Assembly: GCA_963810485.1 (NCBI GenBank)
Contig: CAWENQ010000004.1
Span: 558,001 to 622,000 of the forward strand
DNA from: DATKFM01 sp963810485
Lineage (GTDB): Bacteria; Pseudomonadota; Alphaproteobacteria; Dongiales; Dongiaceae
Direction of reading: 5' to 3'
DNA: 64,000 bases
Part shown: one piece after another, positions 50,698 to 59,435 of the stretch
How positions within the stretch are numbered: position 1 is the stretch's first letter
How the letters are laid out: each line of letters starts with the position of its first letter
Notes under the pieces: generated by a model
Told to the model about the DNA's origin: nothing
The model's database searches: none
The model's input: the letters and a program-made list of their open reading frames with translations, nothing else
Program-made: the position numbers and the translations under genes

Positions 50698-51162
50698 ATG
50701 AAGACGCTTCACCGCGCCGCAGAACTGATCGCCGCCGCGCTGTTCGCGGCGATGTTCGGCGCGTTCCTGGTGCAGGTGTTCACGCGCTATGTGCTGAACC
50801 ATCCGGTCGCCTGGTCGTCGGAGGCCTGCTCGCTGGCCTATATCTGGATCGTCTTCTGGTCCGCAGCGGCGCTGGTGAGCGAGCGTCAGCATATCGGCTT
50901 CGACCTGCTCTATAAGGCGCAGCCGCCGGCGCGGCGGCGACTTCTCGCCATATTCATCACGGCGTCCATTCTCATTGTCTTCGTTGCCGGGCTGCCCGGC
51001 AGCTACGACTATGTGAGCTTCCTCCGCCGCAAGACCATGTTCCTCCACATCCCGATGGCGCTCGCCTATAGCTGCTTCCTGATCTTCCTGGTGATCGTCA
51101 TTATCACCAGCTTCATCCGCTTGCGCCGCCTGTTCGGCCGCGGCTGGCAAGAGCATCTGTAA
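50698..51162 (+). CDS. dctQ: TRAP transporter small permease DctQ
   Basis: A 154-residue four-span membrane protein with the DctQ pattern: AAELIAAALFAAMFGAFLVQVFTRYVLN, WSSEACSLAYIWIVFWSAA, and SERQHIGFDLLY. Start ATG at 50698; a TTG at 50686 would add four residues. dctM begins 15 bases after the stop. Confidence 0.9.
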   Translation: MKTLHRAAELIAAALFAAMFGAFLVQVFTRYVLNHPVAWSSEACSLAYIWIVFWSAAALVSERQHIGFDLLYKAQPPARRRLLAIFITASILIVFVAGLPGSYDYVSFLRRKTMFLHIPMALAYSCFLIFLVIVIITSFIRLRRLFGRGWQEHL

Positions 51163-51177
51163 GGCGGGCGACGGACC

Positions 51178-52476
51178 GTGAGTTACCCCGCCATCGTCAT
51201 GTTCGTCTGCTTCTTTGGTTGGTGCCTGCTGGGCATGCCGATTGGTTTCTCCATGCTGGCGTCAGGGTTCATCTATCTGTTCCTCGCCGGCAAGGATGTC
51301 GGGCTGGTGGCCGAACAAGGCCTCAACGGGCTGTTCAACAAGTTCGTGCTGCTGGCCGTGCCTCTTTACATCCTGGCCGCCGATATCCTCAACAACAGCG
51401 CTGTCACCGACCGGCTGTTCCAGTTCGCCAACCTGATAGTGGGGCGGTTTCGTGGCGGCCTGGCCCATGTGAACGTGGTCGCCAGCATGATCTTCTCCGG
51501 CATGAGCGGCAGCGCCCTGGCCGATGCCGCCGGGCCTGGCAAGCTGGAAGTCGACATGATGGTGAAGGCCGGCTATTCGCCCGGATTCTCCGCCGCGGTC
51601 AGCACCACATCGGCCATCATCGGGCCGATCATCCCGCCGTCGATTCCCATGGTGCTCTACGGATTGATCTCCGATACCTCGATCAGCGCGCTGTTCGCCG
51701 GCGGTGTCATCCCCGGCATTCTCTTGGGATTGGCGCAGATGAGCGTGATCGCCTGGCTGGCCCGGCGGCGGAATTTCCCTGTTGAGGCGCCGGTGTCGCG
51801 GCGCGAAGCCCTGCGGATCTCAGTTGATTCTTTTCCGGCCTTGCTGCTGCCGGTCATCCTGCTGGGCGGCATCTATTCGGGCATCGTCACGCCGACGGAA
51901 GCGGCTGCCATCGCCGCCGCTTACGCGCTTATCATCGCCGTCTTCTGGTACCGCACCATGGGCTTGAGCAAGCTCATCGAGACTTTCATCCAATCGAGCA
52001 AGTCGACAGGCATCGTCGCCATCACCATCGCCGGCGCGCTGTTCATGAATCATGTCGTGGCCGCAGAACAGATCCCCGGATGGCTGGGCACGCAGATTGC
52101 GCATCTTGACGTTTCGCCGCTTGCATTTCTGCTGATGATCAATGTGTTGTTCCTGATCCTCGGCTGCTTCCTCGACACGCTGCTGATGTTGCTGGTGATC
52201 GTCCCGATCATCCTGCCGTCGCTGGCGCTGTTCGGCATCGATCCCGTGCATTTCGGCGTCGTCATCGTCATCAACATGATGATCGGGCTGGTGACGCCGC
52301 CCTATGGCGAGCTGCTGTTCCTGATCGCCGGCGTATCCGGCGTGCCGCTGCATGCGATCATGCGCGAGCTCGGGCCGTTCCTGGTGGTGCTGATCGGCGT
52401 ACTCGTGCTGATGATATTGTTCCCCAGCCTGGTGCTGTGGCTGCCGATGCAATTGGGCTATGTGCCCGTCGGCTGA
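51178..52476 (+). CDS. dctM: TRAP transporter large permease DctM
   Basis: A 432-residue membrane protein with about twelve spans and the large-permease signatures VASMIFSGMSGSALADAAGPG, TTSAIIGPIIPPSIPMVLYG, GIVTPTEAAAIAAAYA and GLVTPPYGELLFLIAG. It uses a sodium or proton gradient to move the SBP-delivered acid. Start GTG at 51178. The aldehyde dehydrogenase gene starts 27 bases later. Confidence 0.95.
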   Translation: MSYPAIVMFVCFFGWCLLGMPIGFSMLASGFIYLFLAGKDVGLVAEQGLNGLFNKFVLLAVPLYILAADILNNSAVTDRLFQFANLIVGRFRGGLAHVNVVASMIFSGMSGSALADAAGPGKLEVDMMVKAGYSPGFSAAVSTTSAIIGPIIPPSIPMVLYGLISDTSISALFAGGVIPGILLGLAQMSVIAWLARRRNFPVEAPVSRREALRISVDSFPALLLPVILLGGIYSGIVTPTEAAAIAAAYALIIAVFWYRTMGLSKLIETFIQSSKSTGIVAITIAGALFMNHVVAAEQIPGWLGTQIAHLDVSPLAFLLMINVLFLILGCFLDTLLMLLVIVPIILPSLALFGIDPVHFGVVIVINMMIGLVTPPYGELLFLIAGVSGVPLHAIMRELGPFLVVLIGVLVLMILFPSLVLWLPMQLGYVPVG

Positions 52477-52503
52477 CTTCGACGTTTTTCAAGGACGAAA
52501 TCC

Positions 52504-53973
52504 ATGGCTGTCATGAAGGATCTGGTCGCCGGCATCCCCCGCTACCGCCATTTCATCAATGGCCAGTGGACCGATTCCACCGGCAAGGAATTCCTGGAAG
52601 TGGAGAACCCGGCCACACAGGAGATCATCGCCACTGCGCCGAAGGGTACAGCCGATGACGGCGACCGCGCCCTCTTGGCGGCGCGCACAGCGCAGCCCGC
52701 CTGGGAAGCGCTGCCGCCGGTGGAGCGTGGCCAGCTGTTGCGCCGCCTGGCACAGCTCATCCTGGAGAACCGCGACCGCCTGGCGCGGCTGGTGGTCGCC
52801 GAGCAAGGCAAGCCGCTGGTGGAAGCCCGGGGTGAGATCGAAGGCACGGCGCTGTATCTCACATACGCGGCCGAAGAGGCCCGGCGCATATCGGGCGATA
52901 TCATTCCCTCGGACAATCCGGACGAGCAGATCTGGATCCAGCGTGTCGCCCATGGCGTGGTCGTCGGACTGACGGCGTGGAACTACCCGGCCGCCCTGAC
53001 GACGCGGAAGATGGGTCCCGCGCTGATCGCCGGCAATACCATCGTGATCAAGCCCCATGAGGGCACGCCGCTGTCGGCGCTGGAGATCGCGCAACTTTCG
53101 GTGCAGGCGGACTTTCCGCCGGGCGTGTTCAATGTGGTGACGGGAACCGGCGAAGGCCTGGGCGCCGCGCTGGTGAGCCATCCCGTGCCGCGACTGATCA
53201 CGCTGACCGGCAGCGTGCGCGCGGGCAAGGAGATCTTCCGGAACGGCGCGGAGGATCTGAAGATCCTGCGGCTGGAGTTGGGCGGCAAGGCGCCATTCAT
53301 CGTCGGCGAGGATGCGGATATCGGCGCCGCGGTGAAGGCCGCCGTCGCCTCGCGCTTCGAGAATTGCGGGCAGATCTGCATCTGCAATGAGCGCATGTAT
53401 GTGCATGAGCGCATCGCCGACGAGTTCATGGAGAAGTTCGTCAATGCAGTGTCGAAGCTCAAGGTCGGCAATCCGCTGGAGCCCGTGGATGTCGGGCCGA
53501 AATTCAGCGCGGCGGAATTGACGAAGGTCGAGCGCATGGTGGAAGCGGCGACAAAAGCGGGCGCCAAAGTGCTGACCGGCGGCCGGCGCTTGACCGAAGG
53601 CGAGTTCGGCCGCGGTTACTGGTATCAGCCCACGGTCATCACCGCGCCCGACAACCGGCTGGCAATCATGCAGCAGGAGGTCTTCGGCCCGGTGATACCG
53701 GTCATGACCGTCACGGATTTTGACGAAGGGCTGAAGCTGGCCAATGAATCCAGCTACGGCCTCTCGGCCTATGTCTTCACCAAGGACATGCGGCGGCTGA
53801 TGCGCCTGGTGCGCGAACTGAAGTTCGGTGAGATCTACGTCAATCGCCCGGGCGGCGACGCCGTGCATGCCTATCACGCGGGGTTGCGGCACAGCGGCAT
53901 CGGCGGCGAGGACGGCAAATACGGACTGGACGGCTACTTCCAGAAAAAGACTATCTATGTGAACTATGCTTGA
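52504..53973 (+). CDS. NAD-dependent aldehyde dehydrogenase, AldA (lactaldehyde/glycolaldehyde) type
   Basis: A 489-residue ALDH with NAD-binding TAWNYP (158-162, Asn160), the general base Glu258 in RLELGGKAPF and catalytic Cys292 in CGQICICNERMYVH. The C-terminus (LKFGEIYVNR, YHAGLRHSGIGGEDGKYGL) matches E. coli AldA, which oxidises lactaldehyde and glycolaldehyde. It follows the TRAP genes closely and is probably co-transcribed. With the pyruvate-aldolase-type genes nearby this suggests oxidation of the aldehyde released by aldol cleavage. Confidence 0.9.
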   Translation: MAVMKDLVAGIPRYRHFINGQWTDSTGKEFLEVENPATQEIIATAPKGTADDGDRALLAARTAQPAWEALPPVERGQLLRRLAQLILENRDRLARLVVAEQGKPLVEARGEIEGTALYLTYAAEEARRISGDIIPSDNPDEQIWIQRVAHGVVVGLTAWNYPAALTTRKMGPALIAGNTIVIKPHEGTPLSALEIAQLSVQADFPPGVFNVVTGTGEGLGAALVSHPVPRLITLTGSVRAGKEIFRNGAEDLKILRLELGGKAPFIVGEDADIGAAVKAAVASRFENCGQICICNERMYVHERIADEFMEKFVNAVSKLKVGNPLEPVDVGPKFSAAELTKVERMVEAATKAGAKVLTGGRRLTEGEFGRGYWYQPTVITAPDNRLAIMQQEVFGPVIPVMTVTDFDEGLKLANESSYGLSAYVFTKDMRRLMRLVRELKFGEIYVNRPGGDAVHAYHAGLRHSGIGGEDGKYGLDGYFQKKTIYVNYA

Positions 53974-53991
53974 GGGCGCTGAAGCCGACCG

Positions 53992-54357
53992 TCACCAGAT
54001 GTTCCAATGCAAACGCTTGAGGTCGACCGGTCCCTCCGCGGTTTCGGCAAGGCGGATGACCGTCTCCAATGGCGCGAAAGCTCCGTCCAAGGTCCGGGCG
54101 TTGGCCATCACCGACATCGTCGTGCAGTCCACCAGCGAATAGCTGCCGTTCTTCTGCCGCTCGATGATGAAGATCGGATTGGACGAGTCCGGCATATAGA
54201 TCAGCACGGTGTCGAAGCCGGGCCCCTGCGCCGCGCCAACATATTGGACGCGGCCCCAGATTCCCGTGGCGATCATCGCCGACGCCACCTCATGCAGCCG
54301 CGCTGCATCGACGACGGTAAAGCGATGCGACGGAAATGGAATGATCGTGGCGGACAT
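53992..54357 (-). CDS. Hypothetical protein
   Basis: 121 residues, soluble, no signal peptide. Begins SATIIPFPSHRFTVVDAARL and contains TVLIYMPDSSNPIFIIERQ and LIRLAETAEG-like helices near the end. Start at 54357 follows GGGAGCGCGAAG. Convergent with aldA and divergent from the small lipoprotein gene. Not recognised. Confidence 0.7.
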   Translation of the reverse strand: MSATIIPFPSHRFTVVDAARLHEVASAMIATGIWGRVQYVGAAQGPGFDTVLIYMPDSSNPIFIIERQKNGSYSLVDCTTMSVMANARTLDGAFAPLETVIRLAETAEGPVDLKRLHWNIW

Positions 54358-54488
54358 CTTCGCGCTCCCGTGGACTCCCCTTGGGGGCATCAACGGAGAA
54401 GGAACCAACCGGCGAGGGAAACGTTCCATCTCCCCGGCAGCGGCAATTGGGCCCTCGGCGTAACGGGGCGCACGGAAAGGAATATCTG

Positions 54489-54644
54489 ATGTCCAATCTT
54501 GCACGAATTCTTACGGTCTTCGGCCTGTTGGCCGTGCTTGGAGGCTGCACCGCCGCCGCCAGCGTGTTCGACAATAACTGCAGCGGCAACGGCTGGATCT
54601 ATCCCGGCGACGATTTCTGCGCCGATTATGTCGATGGGCCGTGA
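54489..54644 (+). CDS. Small lipoprotein (51 residues)
   Basis: Starts MSNLARILTVFGLLAVLGGC with a lipobox LGGC at residues 17-20, so the mature protein is about 32 residues with three more Cys-type/aromatic positions (DNNCSGNGW, DDFCADY). Ribosome site AAAGGA upstream. No family recognised; a hairpin with AAAA loop follows the stop. Confidence 0.7.
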   Translation: MSNLARILTVFGLLAVLGGCTAAASVFDNNCSGNGWIYPGDDFCADYVDGP

Positions 54645-54647
54645 TCG

Positions 54648-54665
54648 CGAAGCCAAAAGGCTTCG
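54648..54665 (+). terminator. Short hairpin after the small lipoprotein gene
   Basis: CGAAGCC (54648-54654) pairs with GGCTTCG (54659-54665) around AAAA, followed by only TTGG. A weak terminator candidate. Confidence 0.45.
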
Positions 54666-54750
54666 TTGGAACTTCTAACTGTTCTCAGCTGATTTCCGGG
54701 AACGTGCTGCAGCGGACCGGAACCGGGCCGTTGCAGCGCGATCTTGGGAA

Positions 54751-54824
54751 TGGCTGGGGCGCTAGGATTCGAACCTAGGATCACGGGACCAAAACCCGTT
54801 GCCTTACCGCTTGGCCACGCCCCA
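54751..54824 (-). tRNA. tRNA-Gln (anticodon TTG)
   Basis: The minus strand folds as a 74-base tRNA: acceptor TGGGGCG with CGCCCCA, anticodon loop TTTTGGT giving anticodon TTG, a T arm with GGTTCGAATCC, and an encoded 3' CCA. It reads CAA and, by wobble, CAG. Confidence 0.95.
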
Positions 54825-54944
54825 ATCGATGCGCCGATTTGCCGAGCACTGACCTGCCCGGCGGCCGCGCGAGACAAACGCTGCGCGTTTGCTCGGGAAA
54901 CGGGCGCCACCATATGGGCCCGGCCCGCGCCGCGCAACAGGCCC

Positions 54945-55856
54945 CTAGGCCGTGCCGACGGCCTGATCCGACAGGCGGAGCCTGGTCGCGATCGCCCACC
55001 AGCCGGGCCGCGACTTAAGGATTGCGGCGGCTGCCGTTCGCGCGGCAGCCGCATCGGAGAACAATCCGAAGCATGTGGCGCCGGACCCGGAGAGGCGCGC
55101 GAGCCGGCAACCCGGCTGGCCTCCAATTGCCTCCAGCACATCGGCGATGGCCGGAACGATCGCAATGGCCGCGTCGGTCAGATCATTGCGGCAATCGGCC
55201 AGGCGGCGGAACAACTCGTCATCGGAGGCAAGCATTCCGCTCCAGCGGCCTGGATCACCGAACCGCGCACCATCGCCCCCCGCGGCGCGGCGGCGGAAGA
55301 CATCGATCGTCGGCAAGGGAATCAGCGGATTGACCAGCAGAATGTAGAGATCGGGCATCGGCGGCACGGGTTCGATATCCTCGCCAATGCCGCCGACGAA
55401 GCTGGGCTTGCCGGCAAGACAGACCGGCAGATCGGCGCCGAGCATTAACGCCAGTTCCGCCAGACGGGCGGCGGGGATCCGCAAGCCCCAGAGCTGGATC
55501 AGCGCTTTCATTGCCGCAACCGCGTCGGCCGATCCGCCACCGATGCCGGATGCCACCGGCAGTTGCTTGGTGAGGCGCAGCCGCGCACCCCGGGTCACGG
55601 CATCTTCGGCCATCAGCAGGCGCGCGGCGCGGAGCGCGAGATTGTCTTCCGTTGTGGACAGCCCCGAGGCAAAGGGACCATCGATGGCGAGCGACAAATC
55701 GCCGGCGGCTTCGACCGACAGTTCGTCGCCGTAATCGGTAAAGGCGATCATGCTGTCGAGCAGGTGGAATCCATCGGCGCGCCGCCCGACCAGATGCAGG
55801 AACAGATTGATCTTCGCCGGCGCGCGCAGGCGGATGACGCGGGAACTGGTGCTCAA
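54945..55856 (-). CDS. ispE: 4-diphosphocytidyl-2-C-methyl-D-erythritol kinase
   Basis: A 303-residue GHMP kinase of the MEP isoprenoid pathway. Motif 1 is APAKINLFLHLVGRRADGFH, motif 2 is LPVASGIGGGSADAVAAM, motif 3 near RLARLSGSGATCFGLFS. The start at 55856 is an ATG. It lies between the TPR gene and the tRNA, all on the minus strand. Confidence 0.94.
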   Translation of the reverse strand: MSTSSRVIRLRAPAKINLFLHLVGRRADGFHLLDSMIAFTDYGDELSVEAAGDLSLAIDGPFASGLSTTEDNLALRAARLLMAEDAVTRGARLRLTKQLPVASGIGGGSADAVAAMKALIQLWGLRIPAARLAELALMLGADLPVCLAGKPSFVGGIGEDIEPVPPMPDLYILLVNPLIPLPTIDVFRRRAAGGDGARFGDPGRWSGMLASDDELFRRLADCRNDLTDAAIAIVPAIADVLEAIGGQPGCRLARLSGSGATCFGLFSDAAAARTAAAAILKSRPGWWAIATRLRLSDQAVGTA

Positions 55857-55946
55857 CGGAGAACCGTCTCAAAAGTAAGAACAACCACAGAAGAAACAGA
55901 GATCACAGGGTTTGATGATTGCCTGGCCCGTGCTGCTTCGAGCTTA

Positions 55947-57665
55947 TTAAGTCGGGTTGTCGCCCAGGCCGCTGTCGAGTTTGGTTTGCAGCGGCGCGAT
56001 CCGTTCCTGCTCCGGCTCGAAACTGAGCGCGCGGCGCCATTGGAACTTCGCCTCTTCATGCCGGCCGATCTTCCAATATGCATCGCCCAGATGTTCGTTG
56101 ATCGTCGAGTCCGTGGGTTCGAACTCGACGGCGCGCTCGAGATAGTCGACGGCTTTCACATAGTCCCCGATCATGTAGTAGGCCCAGCCGACGCTGTCGA
56201 TGATGAAGCCGTCTTCGGGCCGCTGTTCGACGGCCTTCTTGAGCATGTCCAGCGCCTGATCCAGATTCTCCTTCTTCGTCACCCAGGTGTAGGCCAGGTA
56301 GTTCAGCACCGTCGGCTGATCCGGGTTCAGCTCCAGCGCCTTCATGAAATCGGCTTCGGCCAGTTCCCATTGATTGCTGCGCTCGAGAGCGACGCCGCGG
56401 TAGTAGAACAGCGTCCAATGGTGCTGCTTGATCGTGCCGATGCGGGAGATCATCTTGTCATAGGCGGCCGCCGATTCGGCAAAGCGCTCTTTCAACCGCA
56501 GCATATTGCCGAGCGCCAGCGCCGCATCGGCGACATCTGTTCGCTCTTCCGTCATGTCCTGCAGGATCTTGAGCGCCTCGTCGGTGCGGTCGGTCCGATC
56601 CAGCGCGTCGGCCAGTTTCTGCCGCGCATTCCAGGAATAGGGCGAGGCTTTGTCGACCCGGCGATAGGCCTCCACCGCATCCCCAAAGCGACTCGCCGCC
56701 ATCAGCAGATCGCCGCGCAGCATCTGCGCCGCCGGCAGATCGGGATTGAGGTCGAGAGCCAGCTGGGTGAACAGCATCGCCGGCTGCTCGGCGCCATCCA
56801 CGAGCAGGCCGGTGGCGATGGAGTAATAGGCCTCGGCCAGGCCGTCGCGCTCGTTGGCGATCAGCGGCCGCGGCTTCTGCTTCAGTTGCAGCCGCAGCAA
56901 GCCGATCAGCGAATTGTCCGGATAGATCTTGGTAAAATCGTCCAGCAGTTTGGTGGCGGCTGCCGCGTCGCCTTTGCGCAGGAAATAGTTCACCGTCAAT
57001 TCGACGGTCCGGAACGACAAACCTTCGGGCTTTGTGGCGAGCGCGGCATAGCCCACAGCCGCCGCCTTGTCGCCAGCCACATCATTCAGCAGCGCTGCTG
57101 TTACATCATGCAGCAGTGTCACGCTCTTGTTCTCGGCCAACGGCGCCAGGGCCGACCGCGCCTGATCGAGCTTTCCCTCAGCCAGTTTCATCCAACAGAG
57201 GATCAGCGGCTTGGCGAATTTGTTCAGGGCACTGTCCGACAGCTTTTCGATCAGCACGATCGCCGCGGCGTTATCGCCTTGCTTGAACCGGTCCATCGCC
57301 AGCAGCAGCATGACACCGTCGGTGACGGTGCCCTGTTTCTCCAGACGCTGGGCGATCGGCAGCGCCTCGGCGAAGCGACCCTCATGAACCAGCGCCGCCA
57401 AATTGGCCTGCAGCAGATCCTCGTTGCCGGGGTTCTTCGCCAGAACCGCGCTGAGATAGTCGGCGGCGGCGGCGTGGTCGCTCACCGCCCGCGCATGTTC
57501 GCCGGCCAGGAAGTTGCCCGACAGCGAACGTTCGCCCGGCGCCTGCGCAGATGCCGCCGGCACCACAGCCGCCAGCATGGCCAGCAAGGCCACACCCGCC
57601 GTGCCGCGCAGCCCGCCCAGCCCCGTCCGAAGCATGACCTGGGAATTCGCGTCGATGATCTTCAC
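55947..57665 (-). CDS. Tetratricopeptide-repeat protein, exported
   Basis: A 572-residue protein. A signal peptide (GTAGVALLAMLAAVVPAASA) ends near residue 42; the rest is a helical solenoid with many TPR units, clearest toward the C-terminus (AEADFMKALELNPDQPTVLN, AVDYLERAVEFEPTDSTINE, GDAYWKIGRHEEAKFQWRRAL). Start GTG at 57665 after AGGAGG. It resembles the TPR proteins that sit next to ispE and ETF-QO in Rhodospirillales. Scaffold role inferred; no enzymatic motif. Confidence 0.88.
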   Translation of the reverse strand: MKIIDANSQVMLRTGLGGLRGTAGVALLAMLAAVVPAASAQAPGERSLSGNFLAGEHARAVSDHAAAADYLSAVLAKNPGNEDLLQANLAALVHEGRFAEALPIAQRLEKQGTVTDGVMLLLAMDRFKQGDNAAAIVLIEKLSDSALNKFAKPLILCWMKLAEGKLDQARSALAPLAENKSVTLLHDVTAALLNDVAGDKAAAVGYAALATKPEGLSFRTVELTVNYFLRKGDAAAATKLLDDFTKIYPDNSLIGLLRLQLKQKPRPLIANERDGLAEAYYSIATGLLVDGAEQPAMLFTQLALDLNPDLPAAQMLRGDLLMAASRFGDAVEAYRRVDKASPYSWNARQKLADALDRTDRTDEALKILQDMTEERTDVADAALALGNMLRLKERFAESAAAYDKMISRIGTIKQHHWTLFYYRGVALERSNQWELAEADFMKALELNPDQPTVLNYLAYTWVTKKENLDQALDMLKKAVEQRPEDGFIIDSVGWAYYMIGDYVKAVDYLERAVEFEPTDSTINEHLGDAYWKIGRHEEAKFQWRRALSFEPEQERIAPLQTKLDSGLGDNPT

Positions 57666-57714
57666 TCTCTACCTCCTCGAACAGGCCATGGATATGCAGG
57701 CGGAACGCGGTCGC

Positions 57715-59343
57715 TCACATATTCGGATAGTTGGGACCGCCGCCGCCTTCGGGAACGACCCAATTTATATTCTGTGTCGGGTCCTTGATGTCGCAGGTCT
57801 TGCAGTGCACGCAGTTCTGCGCGTTGATTTGCAGCCGCGGCGCGCCCTGCTCGCGGCCGACAATCTCATAGACGCCGGCGGGACAATAGCGCTGTTCGGG
57901 CGCTTCGTACTCGGCCAGATTGACGCGGATGGGGATGGAAGCGTCCTTCAACGTCAGATGCGACGGCTGGTTTTCCTCATGGTTAGTATTGGACAGGAAC
58001 ACCGAGGAGTTGCGGTCGAATGAAACCTTGCCGTCGGGCTTGGGATATTCGATCGGCTTGCAATCGGCCGCCTTCTTCAGGCTGTCATGGTCGGGGTGGT
58101 GATGCAGGGTCCAAGGCGCACGGCCGCGCAGGACATAGGTGTCCAGGCCGCCATTGATCAGGCCACCCCACATGCCCCAGCGGAATCCCGGGCGTAGGTT
58201 ACGGACGCGATACAGCTCGTCCCACAGCCAGGTCTGTTTCAGCCGTTCCGGATAGGCGGTCACCTCCGGCGGCGCATCGGCGCCCAGCGCATCGAACACC
58301 GCCTCGGCCGCAGTCATGCCGGACTTCATGGCAGTGTGGGTGCCCTTGATCTTCGGCACATTGAGAAAACCGGCAGTGCAGCCGATCAGCATGCCGCCGG
58401 GGAAGGTCAGCTTGGGGATGGACTGGAAGCCGCCTTCGTTGATCGCCCGCGCGCCATAGGCAATCCGCTTGCCGCCTTCGAAAAAGGGCCGGATATGGGG
58501 ATGGGTCTTGAAGCGCTGGAATTCCTCGAACGGGCTGAGATAAGGATTCTCGTAGTCGAGGCCGACGACATACCCGACGGCGACCTGGTTGTTCTCCAGG
58601 TGATAGAGGAAGGACCCGCCATAAGTGCTGCGGTCCACCGGCCAGCCGATGGTGTGGATGATCGTGCCCTGCTTATGGCGGGCCGGATCGATCTCCCAAA
58701 GCTCCTTGATGCCGATGCCGAAGGTCTGGGGATCGACGCCCTCCCGCAGCTTGAAGCGTTCGAACAGCGTTTTGGTCAAAGAGCCGCGGCAACCCTCGGC
58801 GAACATCGTGTAGCGGCCGCGCAGCTCGACGCCAGGTTGGAAATTGGCGGTGGGCTGGCCATCCTTGCCGACGCCCATATTGCCGGTGGCAACGCCCACC
58901 ACGCGCCCATCCTCGCCATAGAGGACTTCGGCGGCGGCGAAGCCGGGATAGATCTCCACGCCCAACGCTTCGGCCTGCGTACCAAGCCAGCGGCAGAAGT
59001 TGCCCAGGCTGATGATGTAGTTGCCGTGATTGTTCATCTGCGGCGGCGTCGGCAGCCGGTAGGCCTTGTTCTTGGTCAGAAACAGGAAGCGGTCTTCCTG
59101 CGCCGGCGTGTTCAGCGGCGCACCCTTCTCCTTCCAATCGGGGATCAGCTCGTTGAGCGACCGCGGCTCCAGCACCGCGCCCGATAGGATATGGGCGCCG
59201 ATCTCCGAACCCTTCTCGATCACGCAGACGGAAACCTCGCGGCCCTTTTCCGCGGCGAGCTGCTTGAGGCGGATCGCGGCCGACAGGCCCGAGGGGCCGC
59301 CGCCGACGATCACCACATCATACTCCATCGCCTCCCGATCCAT
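57715..59343 (-). CDS. Electron transfer flavoprotein-ubiquinone oxidoreductase
   Basis: A 542-residue membrane-associated flavoprotein that passes electrons from ETF (fatty acid and amino acid oxidation) to ubiquinone. FAD motif VVIVGGGPSGLSAAIRL at residues 9-25; the quinone-binding region includes GCTAGFLNVPKIKGTHTAMKSG; the C-terminal 4Fe-4S cluster has YCPAGVYE and NAQNCVHCKTCDI. Full length. It connects to the same quinone pool as petABC. Confidence 0.95.
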   Translation of the reverse strand: MDREAMEYDVVIVGGGPSGLSAAIRLKQLAAEKGREVSVCVIEKGSEIGAHILSGAVLEPRSLNELIPDWKEKGAPLNTPAQEDRFLFLTKNKAYRLPTPPQMNNHGNYIISLGNFCRWLGTQAEALGVEIYPGFAAAEVLYGEDGRVVGVATGNMGVGKDGQPTANFQPGVELRGRYTMFAEGCRGSLTKTLFERFKLREGVDPQTFGIGIKELWEIDPARHKQGTIIHTIGWPVDRSTYGGSFLYHLENNQVAVGYVVGLDYENPYLSPFEEFQRFKTHPHIRPFFEGGKRIAYGARAINEGGFQSIPKLTFPGGMLIGCTAGFLNVPKIKGTHTAMKSGMTAAEAVFDALGADAPPEVTAYPERLKQTWLWDELYRVRNLRPGFRWGMWGGLINGGLDTYVLRGRAPWTLHHHPDHDSLKKAADCKPIEYPKPDGKVSFDRNSSVFLSNTNHEENQPSHLTLKDASIPIRVNLAEYEAPEQRYCPAGVYEIVGREQGAPRLQINAQNCVHCKTCDIKDPTQNINWVVPEGGGGPNYPNM

Positions 59344-59435
59344 GGTCCTGGCCCTTTTCCTTATAGTCGCCGGGGGTTTAGCACAGATATCGATGGTCCT
59401 GTAAGTCGCATGCCCGGGGTGTTAGGAGTTGTCGG

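Noticed and set aside
52489..53892. A 467-codon minus-strand open frame opposite aldA
   Set aside because: The plus strand encodes a complete aldehyde dehydrogenase with all catalytic residues.
55563..57788. A 741-codon plus-strand open frame opposite ispE and the TPR gene
   Set aside because: Shadow of minus-strand genes with recognised motifs; rich in Arg, Gln and His.
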